A stretch of DNA of 64,000 nt, taken from assembly GCA_963780655.1 (NCBI GenBank), contig CAWACP010000006.1, positions 1 to 64,000 of the forward strand, read 5' to 3'. Below the pieces are notes generated by a model that saw only the letters and a list, made by a program, of their open reading frames with translations, made no database searches and was not told the DNA's origin. This DNA is from CAWACP01 sp963780655 (GTDB lineage Bacteria > Acidobacteriota > Terriglobia > Bryobacterales > Bryobacteraceae). The position numbers were made by a program, and so were the translations under genes. Below, piece after piece: positions 57,079 to 64,000 of this stretch (position 1 is its first letter; every line of letters starts with the position of its first letter).

Positions 57079-58302
57079 GATGATCGTTCTCTAAGTATCT
57101 GGACATTCTGACCGGGAAATGTTTTAATGGGCTATGCCCTTCCCGAAGCTGCGGAAGCCGCTGCAGTTCACGGAGGAGGAACTGCGCAGACTGGAATCCA
57201 TCCGCAAATCGAGAACGGAAGAGAAGCGGCGGACGGTGCGGGCCGCGATTCTTCTCGATGCGCTCGCTGGGCAGAGCGATGAAGCGATCGCCCGGCGTCA
57301 TCACATCAGCCGCGGCACGGTGGTACTGTGTGTTCGGAAGTGCCTCCAGTCCGGACTGGAGACCGCGCTCCAGGAACTGCCCCGGTCAGGGAAGCCGCGG
57401 CAATTGCCGGATGGCGCGAAGGTCTGGGTACAGAATTGCGCCTGCCAGAAGCCAAAGGATCTGGGTTACTCGTACGAGCTTTGGACCTACAAGCTGCTGA
57501 CTGCCCATATCCGCGGGCACTGCATTGAAGCCGGTCATCCGGCGCTGCAAAAGCTGAGCCGCTCCAAACTTCACAAGATCCTGCATGAAGGCGAACTGCG
57601 GCCACACAAGATCCGCTATTATGTGGAGCGCCGGGGTCCCGCCTTGGAATCGAAAATGGCCAACGTGCTGCACGTGTACAAGGAGGTGGAAATCATCAAT
57701 GACGGTATGCTGCGCGGCGAAGTGCGCGAACTGGGCATGGTTACCATTTCCTATGACGAAAAGCCCGGCATACAGGCGCTGGCTGTGACCACCGCGGACC
57801 GGCCACCGGTGACCGGGAAGCACTCCAGTCATCTGCGGGACTACGAATACAAACGCCTCGGAACGGTGTCCCTTCTGGCCGGTCTGGATCTGCACAGCGG
57901 GCGACTGACTGAGACTATCGGCAATACGCATAAGAGCGCGGATTTTATTGCCTTTCTGAAGAAGCTGGATGGCGCCTATCCGGAGCAGCAGAAAATACGA
58001 CTGCTGCTCGACAACCACTCCGCGCACGTCTCCCGCGAGACGCGCGCCTACCTGGACAGCGTGCCCCAGCGATTCGTTTTCGTGTTCACGCCCAAGCACG
58101 GTTCCTGGCTGAACCTGGTCGAAAGTCTCTTCAGCAAGATGGCGCGCAGCATGCTTCGAGGCATCCGTGTCGCCAGCAAACAGGAACTGATCGATCGCAT
58201 CCACCAGTACTTCGAGGAGGTCAATGCAGACCCGGTTGTGTTCCGCTGGAACTACAGGATGGACGAGACCTATATTGTATAGGTATTAAGAGAACGCTTG
58301 TC
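57079..58302 (+). mobile_element. IS630-family insertion sequence
   Basis: 1224 bases between flanking TA dinucleotides (57077 and 58303), the normal IS630 target. Terminal inverted repeats of about 22 bases: gatgatcgttctctaag at the left and, read inverted, gacaagcgttctcttaa at the right. One intact transposase. The empty site can be rebuilt as cctgccc-TA-gggccgcg. It has probably moved recently because the gene is intact. Confidence 0.85.
57134..58282 (+). CDS. IS630-family transposase
   Basis: 382 residues, single frame. The N-terminal helix-turn-helix is DEAIARRHHISRGTVVLCVR. The DDE catalytic triad is visible: VTISYDEKPGIQAL (Asp), IRLLLDNHSAHVSRETRAYL (Asp) and FTPKHGSWLNLVESLFSKMA (Glu), with the usual spacing. 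Start ATG 57134 follows the left inverted repeat. No frameshift is needed, in contrast to many IS630 members. Confidence 0.92.
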   Translation: MPFPKLRKPLQFTEEELRRLESIRKSRTEEKRRTVRAAILLDALAGQSDEAIARRHHISRGTVVLCVRKCLQSGLETALQELPRSGKPRQLPDGAKVWVQNCACQKPKDLGYSYELWTYKLLTAHIRGHCIEAGHPALQKLSRSKLHKILHEGELRPHKIRYYVERRGPALESKMANVLHVYKEVEIINDGMLRGEVRELGMVTISYDEKPGIQALAVTTADRPPVTGKHSSHLRDYEYKRLGTVSLLAGLDLHSGRLTETIGNTHKSADFIAFLKKLDGAYPEQQKIRLLLDNHSAHVSRETRAYLDSVPQRFVFVFTPKHGSWLNLVESLFSKMARSMLRGIRVASKQELIDRIHQYFEEVNADPVVFRWNYRMDETYIV

Positions 58303-58356
58303 TAGGGCCGCGAAACAGTGTGGCGCAGACGCCCGCGGCTCGGTAACTGAGCGCCG

Positions 58357-59253
58357 TCAGACGTCCATTGAGCGCAGGTTCCGATAGCTGGTGCGCAGGC
58401 TCTCTACCGGGTCACCCGGCGTCTGGTCCTGCTCCACGAAGTAATACTGAATGCCGGCCTTCTCGGCGGCGCGGAGAATGCTCGGAAAATCGAGCGAGCC
58501 GTTGCCCACTTCTTTAAAGTCGTTTTTGCGCGCCTTGCTTTCGTCGTAGATCACTGGCATGCCCTTAGGCTTGTCCTTCAGGTGAAGAAGCGCGATGCGG
58601 TCGGGATGCCGGCTGATGAACTCCGCCGGATCCTGTCCGGCCGCGCTCGCCCAGAACACATCGGACTCCAGCTTCACCAGGTCTTTATCCGTGGTCTCGA
58701 AAAAAACATCGATACGCCGCTGCCCAGGCTGGCCCTCAAATTCGAACGCGTGATGGTGGTAGCCGAACTGCATGCCCGCTTTCTTTACCACCTCGCCCGC
58801 GTGGTTCAGTTGTTTGCAAAAGGTCCGCCACTCGTCCAGCGTGTTGCCGCGTTCGGCGGGCTGCACATAGGCCACCAGCACATAGTCCAGCCCGTAGCGC
58901 TTCGCATCGTCCACGGCCTGTTCCCAGGTCAGGCCCTCGGGAACATTCCAGGCCTTTCGATGGCCGTTCACCAGCCCGGTTTCGAAGTGAGCGCTCGGGA
59001 TCTTAAGCCCGTACTTATCGCAGATCGGCTTCACCATCGGCAGGTCGGCGCGGGACGTCTCCACCTGCGTGTAGCCGATGTCCTGAATGCGTTTCAGCGT
59101 CTGGTCGGCGTGTTTTGGCAGCAGATTACGCACCGTGTAGAGTTCGGCGCCCAGGGGCTTTCGAAATCTCTCGGCGTGCGCGCTGACGGGAAGCGCGCCC
59201 GCGAGCGGCAGCGTGGAGGCTGTCCGAAGAAAATCGCGTCTGGTGTGCGGCAT
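58357..59253 (-). CDS. Tat-exported sugar phosphate isomerase/epimerase-type protein
   Basis: 298 residues from ATG 59253. The N-terminal MPHTRRDFLRTASTLPLAGA has a twin-arginine motif (RRDFLR), so it is probably exported by Tat. The remainder is a xylose-isomerase-like TIM barrel: LKRIQDIGYTQVETSRADLP, VLVAYVQPAERGNTLDEWRT, MQFGYHHHAFEFEGQPGQRR, LVKLESDVFWASAAGQDPAE, IALLHLKDKPKGMPVIYDES and YYFVEQDQTPGDPVESL. The metal ligands Glu, Asp, His, Glu are likely in VKLESDVFW, HLKD and FVEQD. Substrate unknown. A remnant of a paralog lies left of the IS. Confidence 0.85.
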   Translation of the reverse strand: MPHTRRDFLRTASTLPLAGALPVSAHAERFRKPLGAELYTVRNLLPKHADQTLKRIQDIGYTQVETSRADLPMVKPICDKYGLKIPSAHFETGLVNGHRKAWNVPEGLTWEQAVDDAKRYGLDYVLVAYVQPAERGNTLDEWRTFCKQLNHAGEVVKKAGMQFGYHHHAFEFEGQPGQRRIDVFFETTDKDLVKLESDVFWASAAGQDPAEFISRHPDRIALLHLKDKPKGMPVIYDESKARKNDFKEVGNGSLDFPSILRAAEKAGIQYYFVEQDQTPGDPVESLRTSYRNLRSMDV

Positions 59254-59302
59254 TCGGTTTTCATCATAGCCCGTGACGGTCGCCTCGGGCGGGGTGCGAG
59301 CT

Positions 59303-60427
59303 ATGCTGAGGGGGATGCTGGGGATCGACCCGAAAGCGGCCCGCGCCGCCTGGACCGTGTTCCTGCTCGCGCTGCTCATGCTCGCCGCGTACGCAGCCCG
59401 CGACACGCTGGTGGTGTTCGCCGTCGCGCTGTTTCTGGCATACATGCTTTCGCCGCTGGTGGACATGGTGGAGCGGTACACGCCCAGGCGGATTTCACGA
59501 GTTCCGGCGCTGGCCATCGTTTACCTGATCCTGATCGGCCTGCTGGTGGTGCTGGGCATTACCGTGGGTTCGCGCATCGCCGAGGAAGCGGGTAGCCTTG
59601 CGAAAACTCTGCCCGGCATGGTCAAAGGCGGCAGTTGGGTGGATAAGATCCCTCTGCCCGGCTGGCTCGAGCCGGCCCGGCAGAGAATTCTCGATTGGGG
59701 CCGGGCTCAGTTCAGCGCCGGCGGAAACAGCATCCTCCCTTACCTGGAAACCGCGGGCGCGCATCTCTTCTCCGGCGCCCGCTACCTGCTCTACGTGGTG
59801 CTCGTTCCGATTCTGGCGTTCTTCTTCCTGAAGGACGGCCGTGTAATCGTACGCGACATCCTCGCGTCCATCACCGACATCCGCCGGCGCAAACTCGTGG
59901 ACAGCATACTCGACGACATCAGCCTGCTGCTCGGCAAGTACATTCGCGCTCTGGTGCTGCTGGCGCTGGCCAGCTTCGTGATGTATTCGCTGTTCCTCGG
60001 CTTTACCGGCGCGCCCTACGCCGTGCTGCTGGCCGGCGTGGCTTGTCTCGGCGAGTTCATCCCGGTCATTGGACCGCTCGCCGCCGGCGTGCTGATCATT
60101 ATCGTCACCGGACTTGCCGGCTACACCCACATTCTCTGGTTCATCGTCTTCTGGGGAATGTTCCGCCTGTTCCAGGACTATGTTCTCTCGCCGAACCTGA
60201 TGAGCGCGGGCGTGGAGCTGAATCCCATGCTGGTGCTCTTCGGCGTTCTCGCGGGCGAGCAGGTGGGCGGCGTCGCGGGCATGTTCTTCTCCGTGCCGGT
60301 GATCGCGATCCTGCGATTGGTCTTCATTCGCTCGCTGCGGGCGATGCGGTCCCGTGACCTCGAGCTTCCATACGACGCGGCCCTGGCGCCCGTATCAGAT
60401 CGTCGAACACCTCTTCCACCTGGGTAA
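59303..60427 (+). CDS. AI-2E family transporter (permease)
   Basis: 374 residues from ATG 59303; an upstream in-frame GTG at 59273 adds 10. About eight transmembrane segments: AARAAWTVFLLALLMLAAYA, LVVFAVALFLAYMLSPLVDM, ALAIVYLILIGLLVVLGITV, LFSGARYLLYVVLVPILAFF, YIRALVLLALASFVMYSLFL, GVLIIIVTGLAGYTHILWFI. The family includes YdgG/TqsA and PerM-like proteins; cargo is not predictable. It is followed by citrate synthase with a 12-base gap. Confidence 0.85.
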   Translation: MLRGMLGIDPKAARAAWTVFLLALLMLAAYAARDTLVVFAVALFLAYMLSPLVDMVERYTPRRISRVPALAIVYLILIGLLVVLGITVGSRIAEEAGSLAKTLPGMVKGGSWVDKIPLPGWLEPARQRILDWGRAQFSAGGNSILPYLETAGAHLFSGARYLLYVVLVPILAFFFLKDGRVIVRDILASITDIRRRKLVDSILDDISLLLGKYIRALVLLALASFVMYSLFLGFTGAPYAVLLAGVACLGEFIPVIGPLAAGVLIIIVTGLAGYTHILWFIVFWGMFRLFQDYVLSPNLMSAGVELNPMLVLFGVLAGEQVGGVAGMFFSVPVIAILRLVFIRSLRAMRSRDLELPYDAALAPVSDRRTPLPPG

Positions 60428-60439
60428 GATAAAGGAAAC

Positions 60440-61561
60440 ATGCCCATCAGCGGAGCAGGTCTGGAAGGCGTAGTCGCAACCGAATCTGAGATTTGTTATA
60501 TCGATGGGGAGCTCGGTTTCCTCAGCTACCAGGGCTTCAACATCCACGTCCTGGCCGACAACGCCACGTTTGAAGAGGTCATCTGGCTGCTCTGGAACGG
60601 GCGCCTCCCTCGCAAGGCCGAACTGGAATCGCTCAAAGCCGGCCTCGTCGCCGCTCGTCCGATCCCCGCGGAGGTGACGAAATTCCTGGCCTCAGTGCCG
60701 AAGGCGTCGCCCATGGACGTGCTGCGGACCGCAGTGTCGATGCTGAGCCTCTACGATCCCGAGGCCAACGCCAACACGCCGGAAGCCAATCACGACAAGG
60801 CCTGCAAACTAATGGCGCAGACCTCTACCATCGTGACCACGTTCGGCCGCCTGCGTAATGGCAAGCAACCGATTCCGGGCGACCCGAACCTCGGTTTTGC
60901 CGCCAATTTCCTCTATACGCTTCTCGACCGCAAGCCCGACGATGTGATGGAGCGCGCCTTCGACGTGGCGCTCATCCTGCACGCCGATCATGAACTGAAC
61001 GCGTCCACTTTCGCCGCCCGCGTCACCGCCGCGACGCTCTCCGACATCTACTCCGCGGCTACGTCCGCCATCGGCGCTCTCAAAGGTCCGCTGCACGGCG
61101 GCGCGAATGAGGACGTTATCCGCATGCTGTTGGCCGCCGAGGATGTGGACAGCGCGCTCGATACCATCCGCAACCGGCTTTCGCTGAAGGTGAAAATTCC
61201 CGGCTTTGGTCATCGCGTCTACCGCACCGAGGATCCCCGAGCCACGCATCTGCGCGTGCTTTCCGAAGAGCTGGGCAAGCGCACCGGGCAGGAGCAGCTC
61301 TTTAAGACATCGAAGGCGATTGAAGAGACGGTGAAGGAATTGAAGGGGCTCAATGCGAACGTCGACTTCTACTCGGCGTCGACGTATTATTCGCTCGGCA
61401 TCCCCATCGATCTGTTCACGCCAATTTTCGCCGTGAGCCGCATGTCCGGCTGGACCGCGCACATTCTGGAACAATACCGGAACAACCGCCTGATCCGGCC
61501 GCGCGCCGAATACATCGGCAAATCGGTTGGCCAGTCCTGGGTCCCGATCGAATCGCGATAA
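60440..61561 (+). CDS. gltA: Citrate synthase
   Basis: 373 residues, the short (type I prokaryotic/archaeal) length. It condenses oxaloacetate and acetyl-CoA. Start ATG 60440 with AAAGGA 4 bases before. Catalytic regions are ILHADHELNASTFAARV (His), GPLHGGANEDVIRM (His), PGFGHRVYRTEDPRATHLRV (signature) and NANVDFYSASTYYSLGIPID (Asp). A 2-methylcitrate synthase activity cannot be excluded by sequence alone. It lies between the AI-2E gene and serS on the same strand. Confidence 0.93.
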   Translation: MPISGAGLEGVVATESEICYIDGELGFLSYQGFNIHVLADNATFEEVIWLLWNGRLPRKAELESLKAGLVAARPIPAEVTKFLASVPKASPMDVLRTAVSMLSLYDPEANANTPEANHDKACKLMAQTSTIVTTFGRLRNGKQPIPGDPNLGFAANFLYTLLDRKPDDVMERAFDVALILHADHELNASTFAARVTAATLSDIYSAATSAIGALKGPLHGGANEDVIRMLLAAEDVDSALDTIRNRLSLKVKIPGFGHRVYRTEDPRATHLRVLSEELGKRTGQEQLFKTSKAIEETVKELKGLNANVDFYSASTYYSLGIPIDLFTPIFAVSRMSGWTAHILEQYRNNRLIRPRAEYIGKSVGQSWVPIESR

Positions 61562-61563
61562 CG

Positions 61564-61596
61564 TTGTGGGGCAGGCGCCCTCGCCTGCGGCGGGCC
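61564..61596. repeat. Single unit of the dispersed GTGGGGCAG repeat
   Basis: ttgtggggcaggcgccctcgcctgcggcgggcc-type unit with hairpin gcaggcg-ccct-cgcctgc. One base differs from the inverse of 43812-43843. It lies 2 bases after the citrate synthase stop and 24 bases before the seryl-tRNA synthetase start, so it is in the leader. Confidence 0.85.
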
Positions 61597-61620
61597 CCCG
61601 GCCCGGCCGAAAAACTGACC

Positions 61621-62901
61621 ATGTACGAACCTGCTTACTTTCGCTCGCATCTCGTGACCATCGCGGCGCGGCTCGCCGATCGCGGCTTCACGCTCGACCT
61701 CGCCGCATTTCGCGAGCTCGATGCCGAGCGCCGCGCGGCCATCCACGAATCGGAGCAACTGAAAGCCGATCGGAACTCCTCCAGCCAGGAAGTGGCGAAG
61801 CGCAGGCGCGAAGGCGTGGACACTTCCGAGCTGCAGGACCGCGTCCGCGGCATGGCCTCACGGATGTCCGAGCTCGACAGCCGCGTGAAAGAGCTCGACG
61901 AAAAATTCCAGACCATGCTGGCGTCCGTGCCGAACGTGCCGCACGAATCCGTCCCCGCTGGCAAAAGCGCTGATGAAAACGTGGAGGTACGCCGCTGGGG
62001 CACGCCGCGCGGGTTCGACTTCCAGCCCAAAGCGCACTGGGACCTGGGGCCGGAGCTCGGCATCCTCGATCTCGAGCGCGCCGCCAAAGTCACCGGCGCG
62101 CGTTTCGCCGTTTACTGGGATATCGGCGCGCGACTGGAGCGGGCGCTCATCAATTTCATGCTCGACGTCCACACGCGCGAGCACGGCTACCGTGAGGTGC
62201 TGCCGCCCTTCCTGGTGAACTCGCAAAGCCTGTACGGCACCGGCCAGCTTCCGAAGTTCGCGCAGGATCTGTTCCATTGCGAAGGCACGGATTTCTGGCT
62301 CGTGCCGACGGCGGAGGTGCCCGTCACCAATCTGTTCCGCGATGAGATCCTCGACGGCGATCGGCTGCCCATCGCGCTCACCGCTTACACGCCGTGCTTC
62401 CGCAGCGAGGCCGGCTCCTACGGCCGCGACGTGCGCGGCATCATCCGCCAGCACCAGTTCCAGAAAGTGGAGCTGGTGAAGTTCACGCGTCCCGAGCAAA
62501 GCTACGACGAACTGGAGAAGCTCACCGCCAACGCCGAGGACATTCTTCAGCGGCTCGGCCTGCCGTACCGAACGGTGGTGCTGTGCGCCGGAGATACCGG
62601 CTTCTCCTCGGCGAAGACGTACGATATCGAGGTCTGGCTGCCGGGGCAGAGCGGGTATAAGGAAATATCCTCGTGCTCAAATTTCGAGGCGTTCCAGGCT
62701 CGCCGCGCCAATATTCGGATGAAAGGGCCGAAGGGCAAGTCCGAATATGTACACACGTTGAACGGAAGCGGGCTCGCGGTGGGACGCACCTGGGTGGCTA
62801 TTGTCGAGAACTGTCAGCAGAAGGACGGCAGCATTCTGATCCCCGAGGCGCTGCGCCCGTATGTCGGCGCGGAACGGATTGCGCCCGGCCTGAAGCTCTG
62901 A
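61621..62901 (+). CDS. serS: Seryl-tRNA synthetase
   Basis: 426 residues from ATG 61621; a longer frame to 61564 is only repeat DNA. The N-terminal coiled-coil arm (residues 25-110, AIHESEQLKADRNSSSQEVA, MASRMSELDSRVKELDEKFQ) binds tRNA-Ser. Class II core: motif 2 TPCFRSEAGSYGRDVRGIIR, TAEVPVTNLFRDEIL and motif 3 GSGLAVGRTWVAIVEN. Length and all motifs are as expected. It charges tRNA-Ser. Confidence 0.95.
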   Translation: MYEPAYFRSHLVTIAARLADRGFTLDLAAFRELDAERRAAIHESEQLKADRNSSSQEVAKRRREGVDTSELQDRVRGMASRMSELDSRVKELDEKFQTMLASVPNVPHESVPAGKSADENVEVRRWGTPRGFDFQPKAHWDLGPELGILDLERAAKVTGARFAVYWDIGARLERALINFMLDVHTREHGYREVLPPFLVNSQSLYGTGQLPKFAQDLFHCEGTDFWLVPTAEVPVTNLFRDEILDGDRLPIALTAYTPCFRSEAGSYGRDVRGIIRQHQFQKVELVKFTRPEQSYDELEKLTANAEDILQRLGLPYRTVVLCAGDTGFSSAKTYDIEVWLPGQSGYKEISSCSNFEAFQARRANIRMKGPKGKSEYVHTLNGSGLAVGRTWVAIVENCQQKDGSILIPEALRPYVGAERIAPGLKL

Positions 62902-63040
62902 GGTCCGTCTGAGGTCCCTCGGTGTAACCCAGGGATATTCCGTGGTACGGTTAGTTAGCACTCAGCCGTGGGGTTGCGCCGCGGTTTTTCGCTCAGCCAC
63001 CCACCATCCCACTCCTGCCTGCTTTGTTGGAGGATGTTGT

Positions 63041-63511
63041 ATGCACGATTCTTCCCGCAGGCCAATGGAAATCCTGATCGTCGAGGATGATCCGGCGTCC
63101 CGTTATCTTCTCGAAAGATGTTTACGGGACTCACGGATCGACGCCCATGTCTGCTCGGTCACCGATGGTGAAGAGGCAATTGCGTATCTGGCGGAAGTGA
63201 AAGACAATGCGCGGGCTCCGCAGCCGGACCTCATTCTTCTCGACCTGAACATGCCGCGCAAAGACGGGCGGGAAGTGCTGGCTGAAATCAAGCGGGATCC
63301 GGTGCTGAAGCGCATTCCGGTGATTGTGATGACCAACTCGCGTGAGCAGTGCGACGTCAACGCCGCCTACGATCTGCACGCGAACTGCTATCTGCGAAAG
63401 GCCTTCGATTTGGAAGAGCTGAACCGGCAGGTTCGGCTGATCGAGGACTTCTGGTTCGAGATGGTGCTCCGGCCCACCGCCGACCCTGCCGGCGTTGGCG
63501 ATAATTATTAA
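63041..63511 (+). CDS. CheY-like response regulator (Rcp1 type)
   Basis: 156 residues from ATG 63041, with GGAGG about 8 bases before. Receiver domain only: ILIVEDDPASRYLLERCLRD (acidic pocket), PDLILLDLNMPRKDGREVLA (phospho-Asp), IPVIVMTNSREQCDVNAAYD (Thr), ANCYLRKAFDLEELNRQVRL (Lys). The extended loop before the phospho-Asp is like Rcp1/phytochrome-linked regulators. No output domain. No histidine kinase in the window. Confidence 0.92.
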   Translation: MHDSSRRPMEILIVEDDPASRYLLERCLRDSRIDAHVCSVTDGEEAIAYLAEVKDNARAPQPDLILLDLNMPRKDGREVLAEIKRDPVLKRIPVIVMTNSREQCDVNAAYDLHANCYLRKAFDLEELNRQVRLIEDFWFEMVLRPTADPAGVGDNY

Positions 63512-63562
63512 GCAGTGGAGCAGCCACTCAGGCTGCGGCTCATCCCGCAGGAGGGTATTCGC

Positions 63563-64000
63563 ATGAAAATCGGACTGTACAGCGTCACGTATCGCGGCGT
63601 CTGGTATCGTGGACCCGCTGTTGACGTTTTCAGCCTCGTGCGCCTTGCAAAACAGCAGGGCTGGGAAGGTCTGGAGCTGGACGCGGAACGCCCGCACGCA
63701 GCTCCGATGGACCTGTCTTCCGACGATCGCCGGAGGCTTCGCGACCTGGCGGGCGAGGTCGGCCTTCCGCTCTGTGCGGTATCGCCGAACTGCGATCTGT
63801 CCAGCCCCGTGCCGGTGCAACGGGAGGCCATGATCTTCTACACGCGTGAGTGCATCAGGCTCGCCCGCGATCTCGGCGCGCCCATCTGCAAGATTTTTGC
63901 CGCCTGGCGAGGCATCACGCTGCACGACGGTCTCGCCACCTACGACGAAACGTACAGCTACAACCAGTACGGCTTCTGGAAAGGCGACCGCAGACAATTT
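63563..64000 (+). CDS. Partial TIM-barrel sugar phosphate isomerase/epimerase (right edge)
   Basis: 146 codons are visible from ATG 63563, with AGGAGG 8 bases upstream; the gene continues past the window. MKIGLYSVTYRGVWYRGPAV, ARLAKQQGWEGLELDAERPH-like strand-helix pairs and LCAVSPNCDLSSPVPVQREA are typical of AP-endonuclease-2-type barrels. No export signal, unlike the other member. Substrate unknown. Confidence 0.75.
   Translation, partial: MKIGLYSVTYRGVWYRGPAVDVFSLVRLAKQQGWEGLELDAERPHAAPMDLSSDDRRRLRDLAGEVGLPLCAVSPNCDLSSPVPVQREAMIFYTRECIRLARDLGAPICKIFAAWRGITLHDGLATYDETYSYNQYGFWKGDRRQF

Overview
The window looks like a high-GC acidobacterial chromosome, most likely related to Solibacter/Bryobacter. 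This rests on the gene repertoire: a VWFA-related secreted protein of the acidobacterial type, an Oar-like TonB-dependent-receptor-type protein with a regulatory carboxypeptidase-like N-terminus, Tat-exported TIM-barrel isomerases, an ECF42-type sigma factor with its DGPF partner, and dispersed GTGGGGCAG hairpin repeats. No marker gene fixes the species.

Bases 1 to about 28,500 are the structural half of a lambda-like tailed prophage, almost entirely on the minus strand. Read right to left the order is: a small unknown gene, two ParB-methyltransferase fusions, small and large terminase, gpW-like joiner, portal, head protease with a nested zinc-ribbon scaffold, decoration protein, major capsid, several small connector genes, FII-like connector, tail terminator-like gene, major tail protein, G-like chaperone with an overlapping zinc-ribbon T-like frame, tape measure, minor tail protein and a large tail-tip protein. 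Gene order follows lambda closely although sequences are divergent. Many of these genes carry single-base indels, roughly thirty that I can place, so the prophage looks decayed or badly assembled. A histone-H1-like DUF3489 gene with its own terminator runs on the opposite strand. Two tandem paralogous unknown genes and a tRNA-Glu(CTC) close the right side; the 3' end of the tRNA faces the prophage, so it is a candidate attachment site. No integrase, lysis or replication genes are visible, so the left part lies outside the window.

Bases 28,600 to 34,250 hold intact chromosomal genes: an exported methyltransferase, homoserine dehydrogenase, and a 1201-residue secreted protein with an N,N-dimethylformamidase-like core between two sets of propeller-like repeats. 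Bases 34,606 to 38,448 carry a compact mobile-element candidate: four translationally overlapping minus-strand genes (DUF6431-like zinc protein, CHC2/TOPRIM primase, two tyrosine recombinases), three of them clearly frameshifted, with possible imperfect inverted ends.

Bases 38,500 to 64,000 are intact core and secretory genes: a three-gene RND efflux operon, PAP2 phosphatase, DNA polymerase III delta-prime subunit, a matrixin-like protease, DoxX-like protein, the DGPF/ECF42 pair with a plausible ECF promoter, an outer-membrane receptor followed by the VWFA protein, an IS630-family element inserted next to the remnant of a duplicated isomerase gene, an AI-2E transporter, citrate synthase, seryl-tRNA synthetase, a CheY-like regulator and a truncated TIM-barrel gene at the right edge. 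A dispersed hairpin repeat family recurs here, twice inserted in frame between a start codon and the signal peptide of a secreted protein.
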